Part shown: positions 34,533 through 43,660 of the stretch, one piece after another | How positions within the stretch are numbered: position 1 is the first letter of the stretch | Layout of the letters: every line of letters begins with the position of its first letter | NCBI RefSeq assembly: GCF_000518705.1 | Contig: NZ_KI912479.1 | Coordinates: 394,485-458,484, forward strand | DNA: 64,000 nucleotides | Direction: 5' to 3' | Source of the DNA: Shewanella colwelliana ATCC 39565 | GTDB lineage: Bacteria > Pseudomonadota > Gammaproteobacteria > Enterobacterales > Shewanellaceae | Program-made: the position numbers and the translations under genes | The notes under the pieces: model-generated | What the model was told of the DNA's origin: nothing | Database searches by the model: none | The model's input: the letters and a program-made list of their open reading frames with translations, nothing else

Positions 34533-35501
34533 CTACTTGTTTGACAAGCTATAAACGTAAGCAGAGATGACGTGAACCTTTTCTTCACCAAGTACGTCTT
34601 TCCATGCTGGCATTACACCAGAACGGCCGTTCTTGATACTTTGTTCGATCACGCCACGGCTACCGCCGTATAACCACGCATTGTCAGTAAGGTTAGGTGC
34701 ACCCATAAACTTGTTGCCTGTGCCGTCCATACCGTGACAAGCAAAACAACCTTTCATGAACGAACCTTGACCTTGAGCAGCTAACGCTTCGTCATGGTCT
34801 CGGCCTGATAGCTTAACCACATATTCAGTCAGCCCTTTCAACTCGCTATCTTCGATAGGTAAACCACCTTTAGGCGGCATCATACCGTGACGACCGTCCA
34901 TGATAGTGGTTTTGATCGTAGCCAAATCGCCACCGTATAACCAAGCACCATCGGCTAGGTTAGGGAAGCCTTTAGAGCCACGCGCATCACTACCATGACA
35001 TTGAGCGCAGTTTTGTAGGAATAAACGACCGCCGACTTTTAGCGCTTCAGGGTCTTTAACCAACTCTTCTAGCGGAGTCGCTAGGTATGCAGCAAAGATA
35101 GGACCAAATCTCTCATCGGCTTTCTTAACTTCTTGGTCATACTGAACCCAGCGGCCCTCTTTTTCTGCAAGTTTTACTGCAGCTTCAGAGTCAGCTTTAA
35201 TACCGTTTTCCGTACCAATGCTTTGGTTTGCACTAGACCAACCTAAGAAACCTTTAAAGTTACCAAGGCCTGGATATAGTGCCAGGTAAATCACACCAAA
35301 TACGATAGTGAGATAAAACATGTAACTCCACCACTTAGGCAGTGGGTTATTGAGTTCTTCAATACCATCGAAGCTGTGACCCATTGATTCGCCTTCTTCA
35401 ACACCTGTCGTGTTTTTAGAGACGATTTTCAGTAGGATGAAACATCCTGCGATTACCACTATAGTGAGTACGGTAATCCATATACTCCAGAAGCTACTCA
35501 T
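34533..35501 (-). CDS. ccoP: cbb3 cytochrome c oxidase subunit III, di-heme
   Basis: A protein of 322 residues. The N-terminal helices span ~7-25 and a second hydrophobic segment (WWSYMFYLTIVFGVIYLALY) is preceded by FDGIEELNNPLPKWW, the CcoP signature. The periplasmic part has two heme-c motifs, CAQCHGSDARG and CFACHGMDGTG, each with a distal Met. I start at ATG 35501, which overlaps the ccoQ stop as TGATG; a GTG one codon earlier is possible. Confidence 0.95.
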   Translation of the reverse strand: MSSFWSIWITVLTIVVIAGCFILLKIVSKNTTGVEEGESMGHSFDGIEELNNPLPKWWSYMFYLTIVFGVIYLALYPGLGNFKGFLGWSSANQSIGTENGIKADSEAAVKLAEKEGRWVQYDQEVKKADERFGPIFAAYLATPLEELVKDPEALKVGGRLFLQNCAQCHGSDARGSKGFPNLADGAWLYGGDLATIKTTIMDGRHGMMPPKGGLPIEDSELKGLTEYVVKLSGRDHDEALAAQGQGSFMKGCFACHGMDGTGNKFMGAPNLTDNAWLYGGSRGVIEQSIKNGRSGVMPAWKDVLGEEKVHVISAYVYSLSNK

Positions 35502-35674
35502 CACTTATGCTCTCCTGAGTCCTTGCTTAACTCTTCATCAGAGAAAACAAGGTTAGCTGCTTCGTCGAATTGATTTTTACGACGAGCACTATAAGCCCAT
35601 GCAAAAATACCGACAAACGTCAACATAACAACAATGGTGATAATCCCTTGTATTGTGCCGTAATCCATATTCAT
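35501..35674 (-). CDS. ccoQ: cbb3 oxidase subunit IV
   Basis: A 57-residue frame between ccoO and ccoP. It begins MNMDYGTIQGIITIVVM, has one transmembrane helix (residues ~8-28) ending in FAWAYSARRKNQFDEAANL and an acidic tail. The helix followed by W-AYS-RR-(K)-FDEAA is the CcoQ signature. CcoQ stabilises the assembled oxidase. A GGAGGC ribosome binding site precedes it, and the stop overlaps the ccoP start by one base. Confidence 0.93.
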   Translation of the reverse strand: MNMDYGTIQGIITIVVMLTFVGIFAWAYSARRKNQFDEAANLVFSDEELSKDSGEHK

Positions 35675-35683
35675 GCCTCCAAT

Positions 35684-36289
35684 TTACTTAAGTGCGTGAC
35701 CAAGTGACTGCAAGTATGCGATCAGTGCTTGCATCTCAGTTTTGCCTTCAACGGCTTTTTGAGCGTTGTCGACATCTTCTTGAGTGTAAGGAACACCGAA
35801 ACCGCGGAATACTTCAATCTTTTGCGCTGTCAACTTACCGTCAAGTACGTTTTCAGCTAACCAAGGGAAACCTGGCATGTTTGACTGAGGTACCACTGCA
35901 CGAGGGTCAATAAGGTGAACTTCGTGCCACTTATCACTATAGCGACCACCTACACGGGCAAGGTCTGGGCCGGTACGCTTAGAACCCCACTGGAAAGGGT
36001 GGTCCCAAACCGACTCGCCAGCAACAGAGTAGTGACCATAACGTTCTGTTTCAGCACGTAATGGACGAATCATCTGGCTGTGGCAGTTGTAGCAGCCTTC
36101 GCGGATATAGATGTCACGGCCTTCAAGCTCTAATGCTGTATACGGACGTAAGCCATCAACTGGTTCAGTTGTGTCTTTTTGGAAAAGCAAAGGTGTGATC
36201 TGTACCAAACCGCCAAAACTGATGGCAATAACGGTAAAAATCCCTAGAAGACCGATGTTTTTCTCGACTATCTCATGATTAAATTTCAT
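35684..36289 (-). CDS. ccoO: cbb3 oxidase subunit II, mono-heme
   Basis: A 201-residue protein with one N-terminal anchor (IGLLGIFTVIAISFGGLVQIT) and the heme-c motif CYNCHSQMIRP. RYGHYSVAGESVWDHPFQWGSKRTGPDLARVG is diagnostic of CcoO. It passes electrons from CcoP to CcoN. It follows ccoN by 12 bases in the ccoNOQP operon. Confidence 0.97.
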   Translation of the reverse strand: MKFNHEIVEKNIGLLGIFTVIAISFGGLVQITPLLFQKDTTEPVDGLRPYTALELEGRDIYIREGCYNCHSQMIRPLRAETERYGHYSVAGESVWDHPFQWGSKRTGPDLARVGGRYSDKWHEVHLIDPRAVVPQSNMPGFPWLAENVLDGKLTAQKIEVFRGFGVPYTQEDVDNAQKAVEGKTEMQALIAYLQSLGHALK

Positions 36290-36301
36290 CTAATCTACCC
36301 C

Positions 36302-37729
36302 TTATGCTTCAGCAAGTGCTGGCAAAGACTCTTTTGGTGCTTTAACTGTCTTGATAACGTTGAATGCCATGATCAGCATACCAGTTACGAAGAAACAGCC
36401 ACCAAGGAATCGGACGAAGTAGAATGGGTATGAGGCTTCAATACTTTCTACAAAGCTGTAGGTCAAAGTACCGTCAGAGTTAACTGCACGCCACATTAGG
36501 CCCTGCATAACACCAGAAATCCACATAGAGACGATATACAAAACTGTACCAATAGTCGCCAACCAGAAATGGACGTTAACTAGGTTAGTGCTGTACATAC
36601 GTCCATGTCCGTATAGAACAGGGATCAAGTGGTAAAGCGAACCGATAGAGACCATAGCAACCCACCCTAGTGCACCAGAGTGAACGTGACCAACTGTCCA
36701 GTCAGTGTAGTGAGATAGGGCGTTTACAGTTTTGATGGCCATCATTGGGCCTTCGAAGGTAGACATACCGTAGAAAGACAATGAAACAACAAGGAAACGA
36801 AGTACTGGGTCGGTTCTTAGCTTATGCCAAGCACCAGACAAGGTCATAATACCGTTGATCATTCCACCCCATGAAGGAGCGAATAGGATTAGCGACATCA
36901 CCATACCAAGAGATTGAGTCCAATCAGGTAGTGCAGTGTAGTGCAAATGGTGAGGACCAGCCCAGATGTATAGCGCAATCAATGCCCAAAAGTGGACAAT
37001 TGACAAACGGTAAGAATAAACAGGGCGACCAGCTTGCTTAGGTACAAAGTAGTACATCATACCAAGGAAGCCTGCTGTCAGTAGGAAACCTACTGCATTA
37101 TGGCCATACCACCATTGAACCATGGCATCGACTGCACCAGCATATAGAGAGTAAGACTTCCATAAGCTGACAGGAACTGCCATAGAGTTAACGATGTGTA
37201 ATACTGCTACCGTAATAATAAAGGCGCCGAAGAACCAGTTCGCTACATAGATATGTGACGTTGTTCTTTTAATTATGGTGCCAAAAAACACCACGGCATA
37301 GGCTACCCAAACGATAGTAATGGCGATATCGATTGGCCATTCTAGTTCAGCGTACTCTTTACCACTGGTAATACCTAGTGGAAGTGTTAATACTGCTGAA
37401 AGAATGATGGCTTGCCAACCCCAGAAGGTAAATGCAGCTATTCTAGGTGCAAATAGACGGGTTTGACAGGTACGCTGGACGATATAGTAGGATGTTGCGA
37501 AAAGTGCTGAAGTACCAAACGCGAAAATCACGGCATTAGTGTGCAGAGGTCTAAGACGACTGTACGTTAACCATGGAGTATCGAAGTTTAGTTGTGGCCA
37601 GATTAACTGGGCCGCGATCAATACACCAACTGTCATACCAATGATTCCCCACAAAACTGTGGTTAATGCAAATTGGCGGACAACAGTGTAATTGTAATCA
37701 GCGCCTTGAGGCTGGGAATGGTTCATCAT
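36302..37729 (-). CDS. ccoN: cbb3 cytochrome c oxidase catalytic subunit I
   Basis: A 475-residue heme-copper oxidase subunit with 12 helices. The ligand histidines are in RPLHTNAVIFAFG, WWYGHNAVGFLLTAGF, the paired HH of GPHHLHYTALPDW, and HWTVGHVHSGALGW-like DWTVGHVHSGALGW. It reduces oxygen to water with high affinity, letting the cell respire at low oxygen. It is the first gene of ccoNOQP. Two Fnr-type boxes lie in its upstream region. Confidence 0.97.
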   Translation of the reverse strand: MMNHSQPQGADYNYTVVRQFALTTVLWGIIGMTVGVLIAAQLIWPQLNFDTPWLTYSRLRPLHTNAVIFAFGTSALFATSYYIVQRTCQTRLFAPRIAAFTFWGWQAIILSAVLTLPLGITSGKEYAELEWPIDIAITIVWVAYAVVFFGTIIKRTTSHIYVANWFFGAFIITVAVLHIVNSMAVPVSLWKSYSLYAGAVDAMVQWWYGHNAVGFLLTAGFLGMMYYFVPKQAGRPVYSYRLSIVHFWALIALYIWAGPHHLHYTALPDWTQSLGMVMSLILFAPSWGGMINGIMTLSGAWHKLRTDPVLRFLVVSLSFYGMSTFEGPMMAIKTVNALSHYTDWTVGHVHSGALGWVAMVSIGSLYHLIPVLYGHGRMYSTNLVNVHFWLATIGTVLYIVSMWISGVMQGLMWRAVNSDGTLTYSFVESIEASYPFYFVRFLGGCFFVTGMLIMAFNVIKTVKAPKESLPALAEA

Positions 37730-37889
37730 ATTGCTTCCACTGCTTATTACTTATACTTATTGTTTGAGCAAAGTAACACTTTACCCGGTAAAATGACGTC
37801 AAAGGCTTGTTTCCCTACGAAACAAAGTTGATCGTGTCAATGTGTTACACAACGTTAACGCAAATTAATGTTGAGCAACGCAATGATAC

Positions 37890-37903
37890 TTGAGCAATAT
37901 CAA
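37890..37903. promoter_or_regulatory. Second Fnr/EtrA-type box upstream of ccoN
   Basis: TTGAG-CAAT-ATCAA differs from TTGAT-N4-ATCAA at one base. It lies about 160 bases upstream of the ccoN start and 30 bases from the consensus box. Confidence 0.5.
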
Positions 37904-37932
37904 AAAAGATAGGAATTATGCGGCCTGTAATA

Positions 37933-37946
37933 TTGATCCAGATCAA
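37933..37946. promoter_or_regulatory. Consensus Fnr/EtrA box in the ccoN/lipoprotein intergenic region
   Basis: TTGAT-CCAG-ATCAA is an exact match to the Fnr consensus. It lies about 50 bases upstream of the plus-strand lipoprotein gene and about 205 bases from the ccoN start codon. It may serve either divergent gene. Confidence 0.75.
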
Positions 37947-37993
37947 AGTTGATATATAGAATGTAAACAGATTGATTCAGAAGGTTAAAATTT

Positions 37994-38470
37994 GTGCTAG
38001 TAAAAAAAATATCAAGTATATTCAAGGCTATTATCGGTATTGCTGTCATTATTGGCGTGAATGGCTGTAAACCGCCCGTCGATGACGGTGATCAACAGGC
38101 TAAACCAATATTTGTTAAGGATGTTAGCCTGTGTGATTTTTATGAAGGAATTTGTATAGTTAACGTCGGCGAAGATGCGTTGACTCTCAATATTACCCCC
38201 GCTAATACGCCAAGCGAAAAGCCGCTATCTGTCAGTGTAAACTTACCTGAGTCCGCCGTATTAATAAGCGCTAGAGTAGAGGGGAGAGATATGTTTATGG
38301 GTATTATCCCACTAAATCTTTCTCAAACAGCCAAAACCGAATATAAAGCAACTCTGATTTACGGTTCTTGTAGCAGCAATTACATGGTATGGCGGATGTT
38401 CGTTACCTATAGAAACAAGGGGGTAGAACAGACTGCAATGTTTGATTTTCTTGCCGATAATGACATTTAG
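37994..38470 (+). CDS. Lipoprotein of unknown function
   Basis: A 158-residue protein starting at GTG 37994. It has a lipoprotein signal peptide ending VNGC (Cys at about 25), followed by a linker (KPPVDDGDQQAK). The mature domain has VSLCDFYEGICIVNVGEDALTLNITP and YGSCSSNYMVWRMFVTY, likely a beta-sandwich with disulfides. No family recognised. It is divergent from ccoN with a consensus Fnr box about 50 bases upstream, which suggests oxygen-dependent expression. Confidence 0.72.
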   Translation: MLVKKISSIFKAIIGIAVIIGVNGCKPPVDDGDQQAKPIFVKDVSLCDFYEGICIVNVGEDALTLNITPANTPSEKPLSVSVNLPESAVLISARVEGRDMFMGIIPLNLSQTAKTEYKATLIYGSCSSNYMVWRMFVTYRNKGVEQTAMFDFLADNDI

Positions 38471-38480
38471 TCAGAATATT

Positions 38481-38510
38481 TGAGTCATTAGCGTTATCGT
38501 TAATGACTCA
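38481..38510. terminator. Hairpin between the convergent lipoprotein and HD-GYP genes
   Basis: TGAGTCATTA-GCGTTATCGT-TAATGACTCA, a perfect 10-bp inverted repeat between the two stop codons. It lacks a T run, so it is a possible rather than a canonical terminator. Confidence 0.55.
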
Positions 38511-38518
38511 TTATCGAC

Positions 38519-40090
38519 TCAACTATCGTCTGACAGTTCAACGCGCACCTTATTGAATATATCGATATTGTCGATAAATAGCTGAGCCAATGCTGGGTCA
38601 AAATGGCTACCCGAACTTTGACGGATCTCCTCAACAACATCTTCTATTGGCCAAGCTGGTTTGTAACATCGAGCGTGAGAAAGTGCGTCAAATACATCTG
38701 CTATCGCAACAATCCGAGCAAAGATATGGATCTGCTCACCACGTAAGCCAGATGGGTAACCTGAACCGTCAAACTTCTCATGGTGTTGCAGTGATATCGT
38801 CGCCGCGGCATTTAAAATGGGTCGTTCAGAATTGCCCAGTATTTGATGACCTATTGCAGGATGCTGACGCATGATTGCCCACTCTTCATCGTTAAGCTTA
38901 CCAGGCTTAAGCAACACAGCATCAGGTGTAGCGATTTTACCAATGTCGTGCATTGGAGAGGCGTGTTTGATTAAATCGGCCTGTTGCTCGCCCAGACCAG
39001 CAAGCAGCGCCAGTTGGTAGCTGTATTCTGCCATCCGTTTAACATGGTTAGCAGCTTCCTTTGAACGGCTTTCTACCACATCACCTAAACGAAAAATCAG
39101 CTCTGATTGCGTGTCTTCTAACTCCTTATTAAGCAGCAAGTTCTCAAAAGCGACGCCAACATTCACCGCAAATATGTCGATAAGTTTCTTATCAAGGTCG
39201 CTAATGGTGTGGATGTTATCCATATAGAGGAGGTTTATCCAACCACTTTTGGCAGGAAAGTAACCCACGAAAATATCCTCTTCATAGAGGCAACGTTTTT
39301 CGTTTAACGCCTGTTTTAACAATCTCTCTATCGCATTGGGTATTGGTTTATCTTGATGGCCTGCGAACTGACCGGTACCAGCTAAAATATGTAGCCGATC
39401 AGTATTAACCACCTCACTCATTGCATCTATCGCATTGCAGCTTAAAATGAGTGTTTCATTGTCAAGGTTTAGCAGGTTTGCGACCTGGGTGAGCAGCCCG
39501 TCTGCAAAATTATGTAGGGTTCTGAGTTCAAACAGGCCAGAGGTGGCTTTGACGACTCGCTCTAGTCCTTCGCGATATTTGATTTGTGCAACCTTCGCTT
39601 GCTCAATTTCCATAATATCTCGGTATGAGCGCAGCGCTGAGTAAACGCTGGTGATGAGCTTTCTCGAATCAAGTTCGGCTTTTGCTTTGTAATCATTGAT
39701 ATCGTAATTAACAATGACATCTTCCTCTGGAGCTTGGCCTGGTTGGCCAGTACGCAGAATCAATCGAATTGATTTGTTTTTATTCTCCTCTCTTATCCAA
39801 CGCACTAACTCTAGGCCGGCATGATCGCTTTCCATTACTACATCAACGAAGGCCATGGCTACGTTATTTTCTTTTGATAATATTGTTTTAGCTTCCTCAC
39901 CGCTGTAGGCGTTTATAAATTCTATAGGTCGGTTGTCTAATCGAAAACGAGATAGCGCTAGTTTAGTCACAGTATGAACATCGGGTTCATCATCTACTAT
40001 CAGTATGCGCCAAGCTGGACCTGAGTCTTTTTCTGGCTCTTTTTTACGGCCAGCGAAAAGTGGGCTCTTTTTTGCCATATCTATCAGCAT
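38519..40090 (-). CDS. Response regulator with HD-GYP output (cyclic di-GMP phosphodiesterase)
   Basis: A 523-residue protein. An N-terminal receiver domain has Asp33-Asp34 and the likely phosphorylated Asp83 in FVDVVM. A middle region of about 180 residues (DUF3369/GAF-like) follows. The C-terminal HD-GYP domain carries HDIGK (381-385) and HHEKFDGSGYP (436-446). It would hydrolyse cyclic di-GMP under control of an unlinked histidine kinase. AGGAAG precedes ATG 40090. It is the last core gene before the accessory region; the same gene follows ccoN in Shewanella. Confidence 0.9.
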   Translation of the reverse strand: MLIDMAKKSPLFAGRKKEPEKDSGPAWRILIVDDEPDVHTVTKLALSRFRLDNRPIEFINAYSGEEAKTILSKENNVAMAFVDVVMESDHAGLELVRWIREENKNKSIRLILRTGQPGQAPEEDVIVNYDINDYKAKAELDSRKLITSVYSALRSYRDIMEIEQAKVAQIKYREGLERVVKATSGLFELRTLHNFADGLLTQVANLLNLDNETLILSCNAIDAMSEVVNTDRLHILAGTGQFAGHQDKPIPNAIERLLKQALNEKRCLYEEDIFVGYFPAKSGWINLLYMDNIHTISDLDKKLIDIFAVNVGVAFENLLLNKELEDTQSELIFRLGDVVESRSKEAANHVKRMAEYSYQLALLAGLGEQQADLIKHASPMHDIGKIATPDAVLLKPGKLNDEEWAIMRQHPAIGHQILGNSERPILNAAATISLQHHEKFDGSGYPSGLRGEQIHIFARIVAIADVFDALSHARCYKPAWPIEDVVEEIRQSSGSHFDPALAQLFIDNIDIFNKVRVELSDDS

Positions 40091-40624
40091 TCGACTTCCT
40101 CAAGCAGGTTTAATAAATAAAATCCCTATCAATTATTGTAGAACACCAAAAAATTTTAACAGGCGTTTGTCGATGAAATATCTGATTTTTGTTGGCCAAA
40201 CGCTAAATTCATCAGATTTATCTAATTCTTTTTCCTAAAGACCATATTTATGTAAGGGTTATAAACTGGTTTGTACACATTGAACTATTGCTGCCATTAT
40301 CGATCACTGGATGGGATATTTGGCTGTTGTTATGGAGGGCTTAAAAAGGACTTGGACAGACTAGTTGGTGTCTATTTCATCGATTAACACTATTACGTAA
40401 TGACAACATTTATAGGTATAATCATTTAGTTGCCGCAACTATTGGCTAATGATTTCAATTAAATTAATGGTGACATTTATCGCTAAACAAAGTGACGCGC
40501 AGTGCGGTGACACTGATTAATGGTTTCCTTTTGGACTTTATAAGCGGTGACCCAAGCCTAGAGCCGATTTGACCCGTACGCGTATCCTCCGCAGAACAAA
40601 GCCGTTAGAAACATAAGGCCTCCG
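40091..40624. other. Core/accessory junction region without gene
   Basis: About 530 bases between the divergent HD-GYP and recombinase genes. I see no convincing open frame, tRNA or terminator. It should hold the promoters of both genes and possibly an attachment site for the recombinase, but I could not find a matching direct repeat. Confidence 0.5.
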
Positions 40625-41944
40625 ATGAAGAATAGTGCTCAATCTGTTCAGTTAAACTTACCAGCGGTTATGCCGTTATTTGAAGCTCGAGAATATGTAG
40701 AGCAGGGCAATGCTATTGTTAACCAGTACATTACTCAGATAAGTATAAGTCGTGTTACAGATGCAGGGTTAGTCTACGAATTAGCCAACGATCTGCTATT
40801 TTCCCAGCGTGATAATGAAAACAGCTATAAAAGCTATCGAAGCGAGTTAACCTGCTTCTTGCATTGGTGTTTTGATGTAGCAAAATTATCTCCATCAGTC
40901 GTGTCTCGACGAGATATCGACAAATTTGTCGCATATTGCCAATCTCCACCAGCCAATCTTATCGGTGATCATAATGTTGCCCAATTTAAGTTAGATAAGT
41001 TGCTTGGCGAACGAGTTCCTAATCCAAAGTGGCTACCGTTCGTCGGCAAAAAACAATTTGGTGATAGGGTGCCTTATCAGTTAAGTGATAATGCTTTGAA
41101 AACAAAGATGGCTATCTTGTCATCTTTTTATGGTTTTTTGATGGCGGAGGACTATTGCGAACGAAACCCTTCACAAGCGTGGCTGAATCATTCACGCTTT
41201 GCGCATAAACATAAGTACCAGGTATCTGAAGACGATAGCGCCAGCCAGGCATTTTCCGAATTGCAATGGTCCTATGTTTTGGAAACGGTTGAAAAGTTAG
41301 CAAAGCAAGAACCTGCATCATTTCAACGCAGTGTTTTTTTAATTAAGCTTATGTATGGCTGCTATTTGCGGATCTCTGACGTTAGCGCTAGAGCAGGGTA
41401 CACGCCAATAATGGGGCAGTTTATTCAAAATGTCCAAACGGGAATTTGGAGTTTCCATATTCCCAAAAGCAAAGGCGGTAAGCGTCGGGTGATACCTATA
41501 TCTAATGCGATACTTGATGCATTGAAACATTACCGACGTTTTCTTAACTTGAGTGAATTACCTTCATATAAAGAGCAAACACCCCTATTTGTAAGGCATA
41601 GAGCGGCTGGTCGCGGAAGGGAAGTTGGTCTTGTCAATGCAAACCTTGGCATTAGGCAAGTACGCGATGATGTACAAAAGATCATTGATCTTGCGGCAAA
41701 CAGTGCTGAACAAGATGGCATGATTCAAGATGCTATATCAATGAGGCAGTTAAGCGCGCACAGTATTAGGCACACAGGTATTACCCATGATATCAATCTT
41801 CATGGGAGGCCATTATCACATGTTCAAGCCGATGCCGGGCATGAAAGTATTGATACAACGTCTCAATACCTACACACGACGCAAGCCGAGCGCCATCAAA
41901 GTAAAGTCAACAAACCATTAGATAACCTAGCGGGAATCGAATGA
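40625..41944 (+). CDS. Site-specific tyrosine recombinase/integrase
   Basis: A 439-residue tyrosine recombinase. It has an N-terminal SAM-like core-binding domain (SYKSYRSELTCFLHWCF) and a catalytic domain with the full residue set: Arg in YGCYLRISDVSAR, Lys in PKSKGGKRRVIP, HSIRH(TGI), His in DAGHESIDTT and the nucleophile Tyr in SQYLHT. It is divergent from the HD-GYP gene and followed by 1.7 kb of non-coding DNA. It probably belongs to an integrated element, but the cargo and attachment sites are not evident. Confidence 0.9.
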   Translation: MKNSAQSVQLNLPAVMPLFEAREYVEQGNAIVNQYITQISISRVTDAGLVYELANDLLFSQRDNENSYKSYRSELTCFLHWCFDVAKLSPSVVSRRDIDKFVAYCQSPPANLIGDHNVAQFKLDKLLGERVPNPKWLPFVGKKQFGDRVPYQLSDNALKTKMAILSSFYGFLMAEDYCERNPSQAWLNHSRFAHKHKYQVSEDDSASQAFSELQWSYVLETVEKLAKQEPASFQRSVFLIKLMYGCYLRISDVSARAGYTPIMGQFIQNVQTGIWSFHIPKSKGGKRRVIPISNAILDALKHYRRFLNLSELPSYKEQTPLFVRHRAAGRGREVGLVNANLGIRQVRDDVQKIIDLAANSAEQDGMIQDAISMRQLSAHSIRHTGITHDINLHGRPLSHVQADAGHESIDTTSQYLHTTQAERHQSKVNKPLDNLAGIE

Positions 41945-42061
41945 AGTCAGTGAGGGGATCATAATGTTTGAAGATCTATATTATTAACAATAACCCTTAC
42001 ACGTACCTAGCTTTTATCGGGTTATGATGACCGGGCGACTATTTTTTATTCTATGATGAGT

Positions 42062-42091
42062 AAATGCCGATAAGTATCATTATCGGCATTT
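42062..42091. repeat. Perfect 12-bp hairpin downstream of the recombinase
   Basis: AAATGCCGATAA-GTATCA-TTATCGGCATTT. It could terminate the recombinase transcript, although only three Ts follow the stem. Confidence 0.65.
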
Positions 42092-42496
42092 GAACACAAA
42101 GTAATGAGCATCTATTAGTGCAATGCTCTTGCATATATCTAGATGACACAATAACACCATACAAGTTATCGTTTTAGTACTGTAATGCCATTTGCACTGT
42201 TACATAGTGACTATTACCATCGCCCGATTAGATAAATGCAAGCCAACTTTGACGTAGATTTCTAGCTATCAGGACGAATGCTTTGACCTTAAGACGCGTT
42301 ACATTATTTAGGGGTCGTCCGTTAACTCTGTACAGAAAGGAGTAATTAAACTCCTCAATTAAGTCCTCAACTAGGTAGCTAACATGTTTACCTAACCACC
42401 ATGTTAAAAAGCCAAAGACGCTGAAGCATCCTAAGCTGGATAACTATGGATAATAATTTGTCTAAGATACTAAGTGAAGTATGAAAAGTAACAGAT

Positions 42497-42568
42497 ATTA
42501 GGCGTCGCTACGCTCACGAAATTTAAGTTGTCGGGTAGTTAGTTGTCAGATTTCGCGTAGCGACGCGC
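42497..42568. repeat. Inverted pair of a GGCGTCGCTACG repeat
   Basis: ATTAGGCGTCGCTACGCTC continues to ACGAAAT at 42522; the opposite arm ATTTCGCGTAGCGACGCGC lies at 42550-42568. The arms pair except for a 4-base bulge (TCAC) in the left arm, giving a large cruciform-like element with a 27-base loop. Confidence 0.7.
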
Positions 42569-43148
42569 ATAAAGCGCCCACAATGATAGAAATCGCGTTT
42601 TGCATCAGCATATTTCGAGAGCGTAAATAGACAATGTTATCTAGAGTTTGTAAATATAGAGTTTGCCGTCATTCAGTCTATTACCAGATGGATACTTAGT
42701 GTTATTGGATGAGTTGCTATAAAAGGTAGAGTCAGTTGATCATTACAGGTCAATGCCAATGGATCACAAAAGGGCTTTCGGTGCGACAGATGGTATGTAA
42801 TGCATCTTGATAGAAGCAATTGCTAAAGCGGCTGAAAGCAGTGTTATACAAAATGTTAGTTGCAACGCGGACGATGACGTTGGAATTAGCAGCCATACCA
42901 TAATGATGGCATTGTCGAGATTCCATATTGTCATTGTATCGGCACCTCTTTATCCTCATACGCATAAGTGCGCACAATGTATATTATGTTAAATAGTGTT
43001 TATGTAAGATATTGATTCTGCTAGATTTGTAAAGTTTCACTTAATTTCAGAATCTGAATCAAGAAGCAATTCAAGCTGTGACAGTCAATAGCCTCTCTGC
43101 CTTAGTCCAGATTGTTTAAATGATGAAAGGCAATTGAATTGATTAAAG

Positions 43149-43174
43149 ATTAGGCGTCGCTACGTGCATGAAAT
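43149..43174 (+). repeat. Third copy of the GGCGTCGCTACG repeat
   Basis: ATTAGGCGTCGCTACG continues to TGCATGAAAT; 23 of 26 bases match the left arm of the element at 42497-42522, in the same orientation, 650 bases away. Confidence 0.7.
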
Positions 43175-43627
43175 CATTGATACCATACGATTGCCCAGTA
43201 GAATGTGCGCAGCGTTATGACAGCCTCTTTGGCAAATGCGTCAAATTCAATTTGGATAGAATTGTTGATAGTGATAAAAATGCAGCGGGCATGTACTTTT
43301 CTGCTCTGGTTTTCTATATCAGCGGTCTGATTACCTATAAATATGTGATTATTCCAGAATGAAAGGTATGGAAAGCCTCTAGAACAGTAAAGTTGGCCGC
43401 AACTTTTAGGTCCAATGGGTTCAGGTTGGTATCTATACGAAGTTATAGTACTGTCGCAAAGAATAGACACTAGTACGCTTTGACATTAGTCAGTTAAGTC
43501 CCCTAACCCATTTTGGGACAATTATTGCTTAGATATAAAACTCTAACTTGTTCCATTTTGATTACTTTCTTTAACCCTAAGTAGTAACTATTTGGTTTCT
43601 CATTAAAGAAATTATGCATAAATATAC

Positions 43628-43656
43628 AAAAGGCAAGGTTGAGACGCCTTGCCTTT
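43628..43656 (-). terminator. Terminator of the hsd operon
   Basis: Minus strand: AAAGGCAAGGCGTCTCAACC then TTGCCTTTTG. A 10-bp stem beginning 5 bases after the hsdR stop codon. Confidence 0.85.
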
Positions 43657-43660
43657 ATCG

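Larger units (their letters stand above)
41945..43627. other. 1.7-kb region without intact genes, carrying repeats
   Basis: All open frames here are short (60-100 residues), overlap each other on both strands and lack domain features. The region holds an IR hairpin (42062-42091) and three copies of a GGCGTCGCTACG element (two inverted at 42497-42568, one at 43149-43174). The composition and broken frames suggest decayed mobile DNA. Confidence 0.55.

Noticed and set aside
37828..37860. A further Fnr or CRP site (TTGATCGTGTCAA, TGTGTTACACA)
   Set aside because: Half-sites have the wrong spacing for either consensus.
42750..43470. Short frames on both strands (75-98 residues) as genes
   Set aside because: They overlap each other, start without ribosome binding sites and show no recognisable motif; more likely decayed DNA.
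41945..43627. Integron cassette array behind the recombinase
   Set aside because: The repeats lack the paired core sites of attC and the recombinase lacks IntI features; spacing does not give cassettes with genes.
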